Assembly (NCBI GenBank): GCA_030431335.1
Contig: JAUIJH010000002.1
Coordinates: 1 to 64,000 of the forward strand
DNA: 64,000 bases
Source: Alphaproteobacteria bacterium
GTDB taxonomy: Bacteria; Pseudomonadota; Alphaproteobacteria; Rhizobiales; Amorphaceae
Reading direction: 5' to 3'
A program made the position numbers and the translations under genes. The notes beneath the pieces are model-generated. The model worked only from the letters and a program-made list of their open reading frames with translations. It did no database searches and was not told the origin of the DNA. Shown here in pieces: positions 27,351-38,381 of the stretch. Numbering within the stretch: position 1 is the first letter of the stretch; each line of letters begins with the position of its first letter.

Positions 27351-27544
27351 CCGCGCGCCTTAATCTCGCGCAATGCTAGGTTCGCGGAAGTATTAGGGCG
27401 GGAGTGGCCAGCAACGGCCATCCCGTGCAGCAGTCCGGGGGCGTCACTGATCCATCGCGAACTGAATTCATGCCGGACGTCGGCTCCGCGATCTTCGGCG
27501 GCTGCGCTGGGTGCGCGGCGGTCGGACGGCCGGGTGGTCTAGTC

Positions 27545-28651
27545 GTGGCAACGGTTCGCTTCGAGGCGGTGACCAAGCGGTACGGTAACGTTTCCGCCGT
27601 CCGCAGCCTCAACTTGATCTGTCCTCAGGGCGAAATGCTGGCTCTGCTCGGCCCCTCCGGGTGCGGAAAATCTTCGACGCTCAAGATGGTCGCCGGCATC
27701 GAGGCGGTGACCGAAGGCGAGATCTATTTCGACGACAGGCCGGTGTCGGCCCTGACACCGGGCGCGCGCGACATCGCCATGGTTTTCGAGGACTACGCGC
27801 TCTATCCGCACCTGTCGGCACGCGACAACATCGCTTTTCCGCTGTCGGTGCGCGGCGTGCCGGCCAAGACGGCGGCCGAGCGCGTCGCGTCCGTGATCGA
27901 CCTGCTCGGCCTCGGCGGGATGGCCGGCGACACGGTGCGCGACCTGTCCGGCGGGGCGCAGCAGCGCATCTCCATCGGCCGCGCCCTGGTGCGCGATCCG
28001 GAACTCATCCTGTTCGACGAGCCGCTCAGCCACCTCGACGGCGACCAGAAGGTGCAGCTGCGCGCCGAGATCAAGCGCTTGCAGCAGACCGCGCATCTCA
28101 CCTCGATCCTCGTCACCCACGACCAGAGCGAGGCCATCGCCATGGCCGACCGCGTGGCCGTGATGAACGATGGCGTGCTGCAACAAGTCGCCACGCCCGC
28201 CGAGCTCTACGCGCGCCCGGCCAACGAATTCGTCGCCAACTTCATCGGTGAGCCGCCCATGAACCTTCTCTCCGCCACCGTCGAGGGGGAGGAGGGGGCG
28301 CCCGTCCTCGTGGGGGCGGGCTGGCAAGCGCCGCTCAATGGCGGCACGGAGACCGAGGTGCTGAGGGCGCTTCGATCCGGCGAACGCCTCACGGTGGGGA
28401 TCCGGCCCGAGCATGTGGCGATCGCGCCCCCCGGCGCCGGTCCATCCGGCTTCGAGGCGCGCGTCGCCGCCGTCGAGCCGCGCGGTGACAGCGATATCCT
28501 GACCCTGCAGCTCGGCACCGAGCGGGTGACGGCGGAGGTGGACGGCCCCAGCCGCTGGCGCAGCGGCGAGCGGGCCCGCGTCGCCCTCCCGGCGGAGGCG
28601 CTGCATCTGTTCTGCGGCGAATGCGGCCACAATCTGAGGCGGGCCGCATGA
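27545..28651 (+). CDS. ABC transporter ATPase (UgpC/MalK-like), first of a tandem pair
   Basis: GPSGCGKSS, LSGGAQQR, LILFDEPLSHLDGD, ILVTHDQSEA, TOBE-like C-terminus; GTG start chosen by homology, longer start at 27404 possible. Confidence 0.85.
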   Translation: MATVRFEAVTKRYGNVSAVRSLNLICPQGEMLALLGPSGCGKSSTLKMVAGIEAVTEGEIYFDDRPVSALTPGARDIAMVFEDYALYPHLSARDNIAFPLSVRGVPAKTAAERVASVIDLLGLGGMAGDTVRDLSGGAQQRISIGRALVRDPELILFDEPLSHLDGDQKVQLRAEIKRLQQTAHLTSILVTHDQSEAIAMADRVAVMNDGVLQQVATPAELYARPANEFVANFIGEPPMNLLSATVEGEEGAPVLVGAGWQAPLNGGTETEVLRALRSGERLTVGIRPEHVAIAPPGAGPSGFEARVAAVEPRGDSDILTLQLGTERVTAEVDGPSRWRSGERARVALPAEALHLFCGECGHNLRRAA

Positions 28652-29793
28652 GCACGCCAGCGATCCTCGCCATCGCGGACCTCGCCAAGTCCTACGGCTC
28701 CACGGCGGCGCTGGGCGATGTCGGCCTCACGGTGGCGCCGGGCGAGATCCTCGCTGTCACCGGGCCCTCCGGCGCCGGCAAGACCACGCTGTGCCGGCTC
28801 ATCGCGGGGCTCGCCGCACCGGACCGGGGCACCATCGCCCTCGGCGGGCGCGATCTCCTCGCCATTCCCGCCGTCCGCCGGCGTGTCTCCTATCTGTTCG
28901 AGAGCTACGCGCTGTTTCCGCACCTCACGGTGTTCGACAATGCCGCCTCGCCGCTGGCGGTGCCGGGCCGGCGCGTGCTGTCGCCTGCCGAGCGGCGCGA
29001 TCGGGTGGGGGAGATGCTGGCACTCTTGGGCATCGGGCACCTGGCTGACCGGCGCCCGGCCGAGCTGTCGGGCGGCCAAAAGCAGCGCGTGGGCCTCGCC
29101 CGCGCCCTGGTGCAGGACGATGCCGCGCTCGGCCTTCTCGACGAACCCATCTCGCACCTCGACGCCAAGCTGCGCCACCGCCTGCGCGCCGACATCAAGA
29201 CGCTCCTCAAGAGCCGCGCGACCCCGGCCCTGTGGATGACGCCGGACGGGCTGGAGGCCCTTTCGGTGGGCGACAGGGTGGCCGTGCTGATCGACGGGCG
29301 GCTCGAGCAGGTCGCGCCGCCGGCCGAGATCTGGAACGCGCCGGCGAGCGTCGCCGTCGCGCGGCTCATCGGCGATCCACCCATCAGCGTCGTCACGGGC
29401 GAATTGGACATGTCCGCGGCGCCGTGCCTGCGCACCGCCGCCGGCGGGCGCTTGCCGCTCGGCCATGCCGCCGCGGGCGCCATCGCCAGTGCCGTGGGGC
29501 GCGGGCCGATCGCGCTCGGCATCAAGCCGCGTGCGCTCGCCTTTCAGGCCGCCGAGGCCGGCGACGGCCAGGACAGCGTCGAGATCTATGCCGTCGAGCC
29601 GTTCGGCAAGCACACCATCGTCAGCGCCCGCATCGGCGCCGAGCTGGTGCGCGCCAAGGTGCCCGGCCTGTCGGCTCTCGCCGTGGGCGCGCGCGCCGTG
29701 CCGCGCATCGACCCGGCCGGTCTTCTTTTCTTCGACGCCGCCACTGGCGCGCGTCTTGCCGTCAAGCCGCCGATGATGGCGAGCGTCGCCTGA
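28648..29793 (+). CDS. ABC transporter ATPase (UgpC/MalK-like), second of tandem pair, H-loop degenerate
   Basis: GPSGAGKTT, LSGGQKQR, LGLLDEPISHLDAK, but ALWMTPDGLEAL where ...THDxxEA is expected; ATGA-type overlap with first ATPase. Confidence 0.87.
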   Translation: MSTPAILAIADLAKSYGSTAALGDVGLTVAPGEILAVTGPSGAGKTTLCRLIAGLAAPDRGTIALGGRDLLAIPAVRRRVSYLFESYALFPHLTVFDNAASPLAVPGRRVLSPAERRDRVGEMLALLGIGHLADRRPAELSGGQKQRVGLARALVQDDAALGLLDEPISHLDAKLRHRLRADIKTLLKSRATPALWMTPDGLEALSVGDRVAVLIDGRLEQVAPPAEIWNAPASVAVARLIGDPPISVVTGELDMSAAPCLRTAAGGRLPLGHAAAGAIASAVGRGPIALGIKPRALAFQAAEAGDGQDSVEIYAVEPFGKHTIVSARIGAELVRAKVPGLSALAVGARAVPRIDPAGLLFFDAATGARLAVKPPMMASVA

Positions 29794-29822
29794 CGCCCGC
29801 CCTGCGAGCAAGGAGCAACTGC

Positions 29823-31226
29823 ATGGTATCGATCTCGTCCCGCCGACGCCGAACGGGCAGTGCCCTCGGCCTCGCGTTCGTCCTCTGCGCCGGGCCGGCC
29901 GCGGCGGACTGGTCCTACAAGACCGCCGCCGAGCCCTATCAGGGCGTCACCATCCGCGTGCTGGACGAGATCACCCCGTTGCAGGAAACGCTCGCCACCC
30001 TCGTGCCGCAGTTCACCGAAGAAACCGGCATCGAGGTGGACTACGAGCTGCTCAACCACTTCGAGGTCATCAACAAAGGGCAGGCCGATCTCCTGTCCGG
30101 CCGCGGCTACTACGACGCCATCATGCTGCACGGCTTCCAACTCGGCCCAATGCTGAGTGCCGAGGTGCTGCGGCCCATCGACGACCTCCTCGCCGACGAA
30201 GCGCTGCAAAGCCCGGAGTTCGACGCCGCCGACATGATCGAGCCGGCCTATTCCACCACCGCCGCCTTCGGCGACAAGCGCTATGGCCTGATCAACTGGA
30301 ACTACAATCAGATCTACTGGGCGCGGAAGGATCTCTTCGAAAATCCCGACGAGATGGCCGCCTTCAAGGATAAATACGGCTACGAGCTCGCCCCGCCCGA
30401 GACCTTCACGCAGCTGCGGGACATCGCCGAATTCTTCACCCGCCCGGCCGGCACGACACTGGCGGGCGAGACGCTCGACAGCGATTTCTACGGCATCGTG
30501 ATGGAAGGGGTGAAAGGCGGCTCCACCTTCCTGTCGCTGTGGGGCAACTTCATCAAGTCCTACGGCGGCGACATCGTCGACGCGGACGGCAAGCCCACCT
30601 TCGACAGCCCCGAAAACATCGAAGCCATCGTCGCCTGGGCGGATCTCTGGCAGTTCGCCCCTCCGGGCATGGCCGAATATTCGCTGCTCGACGTGCCGAC
30701 CGTGATGGGCAACGGCATCGCGGCGCAGGCCATCGCCTGGTCCGACTTCGTGCTCGGCATCGACCAGCCCGGCGCCGCGCCCTACGCCGGCAAGTTCATC
30801 TATGCCGGCATGCCCCACAAGGAGGGCATGGAAGCGGAGCGCTCGGTGGAGGGCGAAACCTCGGTGACGGCCATCTCGGTGCATTCGGAGCACCCCGAGG
30901 CGACGTTCCTGTTCCTGCAATGGCTCGCCGAGCGGCGGCAGCAGGAAGCGCTGTTGGAGGCGGGCAACGGCGGCGTGCCGATCCGCAATTCCAGCTGGGC
31001 GCTGCCGGTGATGCAGGAGGGCGAGCTCGCCGGATTGTTTTCGGCGATGGAGGATTCGCTTAAGGTGATCGTCGCCAAGCCGAAGATGCCGGACTTCTAC
31101 GAGCTGTACGACGTCCTCACCGGCATCTCGCAGGAGATCGGCCTCGGCGCGCTGACGCCGGAGGAGGGCGCCGCCAAGGCCCAGGCCGCGATGCTCGACA
31201 TCTGCGAGACGTGCCTGCTCGACTGA
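29823..31226 (+). CDS. ABC transporter extracellular solute-binding protein (family 1, sugar-type)
   Basis: Signal peptide; ETLATLVPQFTEETGIEVDYELLNHFEVINKGQADLLSGRGYYDAIMLHGFQLG. Confidence 0.87.
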   Translation: MVSISSRRRRTGSALGLAFVLCAGPAAADWSYKTAAEPYQGVTIRVLDEITPLQETLATLVPQFTEETGIEVDYELLNHFEVINKGQADLLSGRGYYDAIMLHGFQLGPMLSAEVLRPIDDLLADEALQSPEFDAADMIEPAYSTTAAFGDKRYGLINWNYNQIYWARKDLFENPDEMAAFKDKYGYELAPPETFTQLRDIAEFFTRPAGTTLAGETLDSDFYGIVMEGVKGGSTFLSLWGNFIKSYGGDIVDADGKPTFDSPENIEAIVAWADLWQFAPPGMAEYSLLDVPTVMGNGIAAQAIAWSDFVLGIDQPGAAPYAGKFIYAGMPHKEGMEAERSVEGETSVTAISVHSEHPEATFLFLQWLAERRQQEALLEAGNGGVPIRNSSWALPVMQEGELAGLFSAMEDSLKVIVAKPKMPDFYELYDVLTGISQEIGLGALTPEEGAAKAQAAMLDICETCLLD

Positions 31227-31245
31227 TGGTCCACCGCACCAGCCT

Positions 31246-31281
31246 CCCGCCGCGCTGCCATTCGCCCGTCCACGCGGCGGG
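31246..31281 (+). terminator. 9-bp GC stem-loop after SBP gene
   Basis: CCCGCCGCG-N18-CGCGGCGGG located between SBP stop (31226) and permease start (31303). Confidence 0.35.
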
Positions 31282-31302
31282 CGAACACACGGCCGCGCGC
31301 TG

Positions 31303-32235
31303 ATGGCCGCCGCCGACGGCACCGTCGACGATGCCGCCGTGCCGGCGGGCCAGCCGGCCAAGGCCGGCCCCGCCTGGTGGTACCCCTACGCGCTGATCGC
31401 ACCGGCGATGATCACCTTCGTGATCATCTCGCTGGTGCCGTTCATCTATACGATCTTCATCTCCTTCCATGAGATGAAGTTCGCGCGCCTGGGAGACTTC
31501 GCCGGCTTCGACAACTATACGGCGCTGCTGACCGATTCCCGCTTCTGGAACTCCATGAAGATCGCCGGCATCTTCGTCGCCATCGCGGTGCCGCTGGAGT
31601 TCATGCTCGGTCTCCTCGGCGCGCTGTTGTTGAACCGGCCCCTCTATGGTCGCTCGATCCTGGTGCCGTTCCTGTTCATCCCGTCCATGATGGCACCCAT
31701 CGTGGTCGGACTCCTGTGGAAGATCATGCTGGCCGGCTCGTGGGGGCTCCTCTCCACCAACATCATCGAGCCGCTCGGCCTGATCGGCGACAGCTCGATC
31801 TTCGCCTCGCCCAACCTCGCGCTCTATGCGCTGATCTTCGTCGACGTGTGGCAGTGGACGCCGTTCATGATGCTGGCCTTCTACGCCGGCCTGCAGGCGC
31901 TGCCGGTGAACCCTTACCGCGCCGCCGCCGTCGACGGGGCGAGCCCGCTGCAATCGTTCATCCGCCTGACCTTGCCGATGCTGGCGCCGCTCCTGGTGGT
32001 TATCGGGCTGTTGCGCCTCATCGACGCCTTCAAGGTGTTCGACAGCATCTTCGTCCTGACCGGGGGCGGGCCGGGCACCTCGACGGAGATGCCGAGCGTG
32101 CTCGCCTACAAGATGACCTTCGAATTCTGGAACCTGGGCGAGGCGTCCGCCTTGGCGGTGATCGTCTGGCTGATCTTCTTTGCCTTCTGCAACGTCTTCT
32201 ACCAGCTCGCCAAGCGCAAGCTGAACGCGTTTTGA
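31303..32235 (+). CDS. ABC sugar-type permease (MalF/UgpA-like)
   Basis: Multiple TM helices; VDGASPLQSFIRLTLPMLAPLLVV EAA-type loop. Confidence 0.87.
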   Translation: MAAADGTVDDAAVPAGQPAKAGPAWWYPYALIAPAMITFVIISLVPFIYTIFISFHEMKFARLGDFAGFDNYTALLTDSRFWNSMKIAGIFVAIAVPLEFMLGLLGALLLNRPLYGRSILVPFLFIPSMMAPIVVGLLWKIMLAGSWGLLSTNIIEPLGLIGDSSIFASPNLALYALIFVDVWQWTPFMMLAFYAGLQALPVNPYRAAAVDGASPLQSFIRLTLPMLAPLLVVIGLLRLIDAFKVFDSIFVLTGGGPGTSTEMPSVLAYKMTFEFWNLGEASALAVIVWLIFFAFCNVFYQLAKRKLNAF

Positions 32236-32242
32236 GCCGCCG

Positions 32243-33082
32243 ATGAGCGCATCCTCCCCCGACGGCCCGTCGCCGCTGCGCAAACTGGCGTGGACCGTGG
32301 GCGCCGTCCTGATCGCCGTCCTCATCCTGTTTCCGGTGGTGTGGATGGGCCTGATGATGATCAAGCCCACCGACGCCATGTTCGCCCGCCCCACCGTCTG
32401 GCTGTTCACCCCGACGTTGGAACATTTCGACTACGTGGTGGAGCGCGGCTTTCACGTCTACCTCCTCACCTCGCTGGTGCTGGGGGCGGTGTCGACGCTG
32501 CTGGTGGTCATCATCGGAACGCCGGCGGCCTATGCCTTCGCCCGCTTCGAGATGCGCTTTCGCGACGATCTCTTCCTCTTCATCCTGGCGACGCGCATGG
32601 CCCCGCCGGTCTGCCTCGTCATTCCCTACTACCTGATCTTCGCCAAGCTCGGCCTGCTCGACACATTTCTTGGGCTCACGCTCGCCTACATGACGTTCAA
32701 CCTGTCCTTCTACATCTGGGTGCTTCGCAGCTTCTGCCGCGACCTGCCGGTGGAACTGGAGGAGGCGGCGATGCTGGAGGGGTGGTCGCGCCTCGCCGTG
32801 TTCCGCCGCGTCGTCTTCCCGCTGCTGAGGAACGGCATCATCGCGACGTCGGTGCTGTGCTTCATCTTCGCCTGGAACGAGTTCTTGTTCGCCTTCATGC
32901 TGGGCGGCAAGAACGTGCACACGCTGCCCGTCGCGATCCCGACCCTGATCACCGCGCAAGGGGTGCGCTGGGGCGAGATGGCCGTGGTCGGCATGGTGGC
33001 GCTGACGCCGGTGATGCTCGCCGTCTTCCTCCTGCAACGCCACATCGTGCGCGGCCTCACCATGGGCGCCGTCAAGGGATAG
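32243..33082 (+). CDS. ABC sugar-type permease (MalG/UgpE-like)
   Basis: VELEEAAMLEGWSRLAVFRRVVFPLLRNGIIATSVLCFIFAWNEFLFAFML. Confidence 0.88.
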   Translation: MSASSPDGPSPLRKLAWTVGAVLIAVLILFPVVWMGLMMIKPTDAMFARPTVWLFTPTLEHFDYVVERGFHVYLLTSLVLGAVSTLLVVIIGTPAAYAFARFEMRFRDDLFLFILATRMAPPVCLVIPYYLIFAKLGLLDTFLGLTLAYMTFNLSFYIWVLRSFCRDLPVELEEAAMLEGWSRLAVFRRVVFPLLRNGIIATSVLCFIFAWNEFLFAFMLGGKNVHTLPVAIPTLITAQGVRWGEMAVVGMVALTPVMLAVFLLQRHIVRGLTMGAVKG

Positions 33083-33195
33083 CGCTGGCCGCCGAGGCCG
33101 GCGCGCCCACTTGGCAAGGGACTTGGAAGAAGCCGGGCGACGACAAAGAGCGGCCGGAGCCGCAACCCAGCCGCCTGCCATCATCGGAGAAGCCC

Positions 33196-34131
33196 ATGAC
33201 GACCGACCACCACCTCGAAGCGAGCCCGCGCACCGTCCACTGGGGGCACTGGGACGCGGCGCTGGCGCCGGTGCTGTTCGTGGCTTCGGGCGATACGGTC
33301 ACCATCGACACCCTCTCCGGCGAGCCCGAGGACATGCCCCCCGGCGGCCCGACACTCGCCGGACATGGCGCGGTCCACGCCGAAAATGTCAGCGGCCCCG
33401 GCCCGCACTTCCTCACCGGCCCGGTCCATGTGGCCGGGGCCGAGCCGGGCGATGTCCTGCAGGTGGATATCCTCGACATCACTCTGCGCGAGGACGTCGG
33501 CTGGAACCTCCAGCTGCCGCTCCACGGCACGCTGCCGGAGGATTTCCCGGAAAAGCGGCTCGTCCACATCCCGCTCGACCGGGTAGCGATGGTGGCGAAG
33601 CTGCCTTGGGGCGGCCAGCTCCCGCTGCGGCCCTTCTTCGGCAATTTCGGCGTCGCGCCGCCGCCGGCCTGGGGGCGCCTGTCCTCCAAGGAACCGCGCG
33701 AGTTCGGCGGCAACATGGACAACAAGGAGCTGGTGGCCGGCACCACGGTCTATTTCCCCGTCTTCAACGAGGGGGCGCTGTTTTCCGCCGGCGACGGCCA
33801 CGCCGTTCAGGGCGACGGCGAGGTCTGCCTCACCGCCATCGAGACGGGGCTCACCGGCACCTTCAAGCTCACCGTGCGCAAGGACATGCGCCTGACGCGA
33901 CCGCGCGCGGAAAGCGCCACCGAGCTGATCACCATGGGCCTGCACGAGGACCTCGACGATGCCGCCTGCCAGGCGCTGCGCGACATGATCGCGCTCATCG
34001 TGGCCGAGGCCGGCCTTGCGCCGCAGGACGCCTATTCGCTGTGCAGCCTAGCCGCCGACCTGCGCGTCACCCAGCTCGTCGACGGCAACAAGGGCATCCA
34101 CTGCGTGCTGCCCAAGGCGGCGCTCCCCTGA
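33196..34131 (+). CDS. Acetamidase/formamidase family protein
   Basis: GPHFLTGPVHVAGAEPGDVLQVDILDI, WGRLSSKEPREFGGNMDNKELVAGTTVYFPVFNEGALFSAGDGHAVQGDGEV. Confidence 0.93.
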   Translation: MTTDHHLEASPRTVHWGHWDAALAPVLFVASGDTVTIDTLSGEPEDMPPGGPTLAGHGAVHAENVSGPGPHFLTGPVHVAGAEPGDVLQVDILDITLREDVGWNLQLPLHGTLPEDFPEKRLVHIPLDRVAMVAKLPWGGQLPLRPFFGNFGVAPPPAWGRLSSKEPREFGGNMDNKELVAGTTVYFPVFNEGALFSAGDGHAVQGDGEVCLTAIETGLTGTFKLTVRKDMRLTRPRAESATELITMGLHEDLDDAACQALRDMIALIVAEAGLAPQDAYSLCSLAADLRVTQLVDGNKGIHCVLPKAALP

Positions 34132-34146
34132 GGCTGCGCGAGGGCA

Positions 34147-34497
34147 TCAGAAAGCGGCGCCGTCGATCCGGTTGAGGGTGAGCGCGTCGAGGTCGATCTC
34201 GGGCACGCAGCGCAGGTTGATGGCGCGCATGTCGCCCCCGCCTGGACCCGCACCGCGCGCGAACGGTTGCGTGCCGCAGGTCTCGCAGAAGAGGTGCTCG
34301 ATGCGGTGCGCATTGAACTGGTAGGATTGCAGCCTGTCCTCGCCTCGTTCGAGCGTGAAGCGCGTCGCCGGCACGAAGCTCAGCAGGAAGCCCTTGCGGC
34401 GGCAGTGCGAGCAGTTGCAGCTGTTGGCTTCGGTCGGCAGGTCGCCGTCCACGGTGAAGGCGACGGCGTCGCAGTGGCAGCTTCCGGAGTAGGACAT
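34147..34497 (-). CDS. GFA family (glutathione-dependent formaldehyde-activating enzyme-like) zinc protein
   Basis: GSCHCDAVAFTVDG, CNCSHCRRKG, HLFCETCGTQPF. Confidence 0.9.
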   Translation of the reverse strand: MSYSGSCHCDAVAFTVDGDLPTEANSCNCSHCRRKGFLLSFVPATRFTLERGEDRLQSYQFNAHRIEHLFCETCGTQPFARGAGPGGGDMRAINLRCVPEIDLDALTLNRIDGAAF

Positions 34498-34504
34498 GGG
34501 GACC

Positions 34505-34540
34505 TCCTGTGGCGGCTCGGCTCCCCTCGCCGCCACAGGA
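34505..34540 (-). promoter_or_regulatory. Perfect 12-bp inverted repeat overlapping the GFA gene Shine-Dalgarno
   Basis: TCCTGTGGCGGC-N12-GCCGCCACAGGA; on the minus strand the 3' arm ends in AGGA of AGGAGGT, 5 nt before ATG (34497). Confidence 0.6.
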
Positions 34541-34548
34541 TGCTATCG

Positions 34549-35163
34549 TCAAATGTCGAAGAAAACAGTCTCGTCTTCGCCCTGCAGGTGCACGTCGAAG
34601 CGGTAGGTGCCCTCGCCCTCGGCCTTGGCGATGAGGGTCGCGAGGCGTGGCTTGTGCTCGACGCGGGCGAGCACGGGATCGGCCGCGTTGGCCTCCTCCT
34701 CCTCGGGGAAGTACATGCGCGTGTGCAGCCCGATATTGATGCCGCGCGCCACGATCCAGAACGTGATGTGCGGCGCCATCATGCGCCCGTCGCGGAAGGG
34801 GACGCGGCCGGGCTTCACCGTCTCGAACGCGAACTCGCCCGTCGCGGCGTCGCCCGCCTGGCGGCCGAAGCCGGTGAAGTGCGGATCGCCCGGTCCGCGC
34901 GGATCGCTGCCGCCGGGATAGATGCCGTCGGCATCGGCCTGCCAGATCTCGATCAGCGCATCGCGCAGCGGCGTGCCGGTGCCGTCGAACACCTGGCCCT
35001 TCACCGTGATGCGCGTGCCCCTGGTCGCCTCCTTCAGCATCGTCTTGCCGAGGTCGGCCGGGAACACGCCCCCGATGCCGGCGAAATTGGGCACGCAGCC
35101 GATGTGGACGTACGGCCCAGCGGTCTGCGAGGCGCTTTCCTTGAACCTGTTGAGGCTTTGCAT
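34549..35163 (-). CDS. pcaG: Protocatechuate 3,4-dioxygenase alpha subunit
   Basis: RITVKGQVFDGTGTPLRDALIEIWQADADGIYPGGSDPRG...; adjacent to pcaH. Confidence 0.93.
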   Translation of the reverse strand: MQSLNRFKESASQTAGPYVHIGCVPNFAGIGGVFPADLGKTMLKEATRGTRITVKGQVFDGTGTPLRDALIEIWQADADGIYPGGSDPRGPGDPHFTGFGRQAGDAATGEFAFETVKPGRVPFRDGRMMAPHITFWIVARGINIGLHTRMYFPEEEEANAADPVLARVEHKPRLATLIAKAEGEGTYRFDVHLQGEDETVFFDI

Positions 35164-35165
35164 GG

Positions 35166-37461
<2,296 letters not shown>

Positions 37462-37653
37462 CGGGTCTCCCAAGTCGTGCGTCGCCACCGGCGGGGCTGC
37501 CGGGGCCTCGACTTTGTGCACGGCGTGGGAGCGGCCGACAAGGCTGCGGCGGAACGCGCGCGGCCGAATGCTGGCGCGGCGCCGGCCCCTGCGGGGCCAG
37601 CCAGAGGCGTTTGACACGGGAGGCAGGCGAACGCGGTTCGCCTCGGGGGCGTG

Positions 37654-38355
37654 CTAGCTGGAGGACGCCCCGATGCTCTCCAGGTGGCGGGCGCGCCAGC
37701 GGTCCTCGCGCTCGATGTAGGGGTCCTGCACGCGTTCCAGATAGTATGGAATCAGCGGGCGGAACCAGTCGTAGATGCGCCGGAGCTCGGCGATGGCGTT
37801 GTCCTTGAGATCGACACGGAGGTCGAGCTCGGCGAACGGTTCGCTGCCGAAGACCTGAATGCCGCCGGAGAACTGGCCCTCCTCCTGGCCGCCCGCGTTG
37901 CCGCCTGCCTCGATGGCGAGCATCAGCCGGTCGGCGAGGTCGAGCTCTACGTTGGCGCGCATCGCCTCGGCCATAGCATCGACCACGTCCTGCGAGACGA
38001 CGGCGTTGCCCATGGCGACGAACCCTTCGCCCAGGATGTGGCCGCTGAAGCCGTTCGCCGTCTTGCCGCTGAAGGCGGCGGTGTTGCCGTAGCTGTCGAC
38101 GATGCCGATCTGGCGCCGCCCGATGTGCGGATCGCTCGCCTGCAGCTCGGCCAGCACCTTGGTCGCCGAATAGCCGAGGTCGAGCAGGCGGCCGGCCAGC
38201 ATGGTCTGGCGCGGGTCGGCGATGAGCTGGACGCTGGCGGCGCCGTACTGGGGGCGCACGATGGGGCAGCGGTTGCCGACGGCGGGCGCGCGCGTCGCGA
38301 TGACGACGCCGAGACGGTGCGAGCGGGCACAACGGGCGACGACGGTGAACGTCAT
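37654..38355 (-). CDS. DUF1028 family protein (putative Ntn-hydrolase)
   Basis: MTFTVVARCARSHRLGVVIATRAPAVGNRCPIVRPQYGAASVQLIADPR...GHILGEGFVAMGNAV. Confidence 0.88.
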   Translation of the reverse strand: MTFTVVARCARSHRLGVVIATRAPAVGNRCPIVRPQYGAASVQLIADPRQTMLAGRLLDLGYSATKVLAELQASDPHIGRRQIGIVDSYGNTAAFSGKTANGFSGHILGEGFVAMGNAVVSQDVVDAMAEAMRANVELDLADRLMLAIEAGGNAGGQEEGQFSGGIQVFGSEPFAELDLRVDLKDNAIAELRRIYDWFRPLIPYYLERVQDPYIEREDRWRARHLESIGASSS

Positions 38356-38381
38356 GCGGATGTCTCCTTGGGCTGCGGCCC

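Noticed and set aside
27404-27544. 47-aa N-terminal extension of the first ABC ATPase (start at GTG 27404)
   Set aside because: Extension is Gly/Ala/Cys-rich without homology to UgpC-type ATPases, which normally begin near MATVRFEAVTKRYG; 27545 preferred, although the upstream SD there is weak
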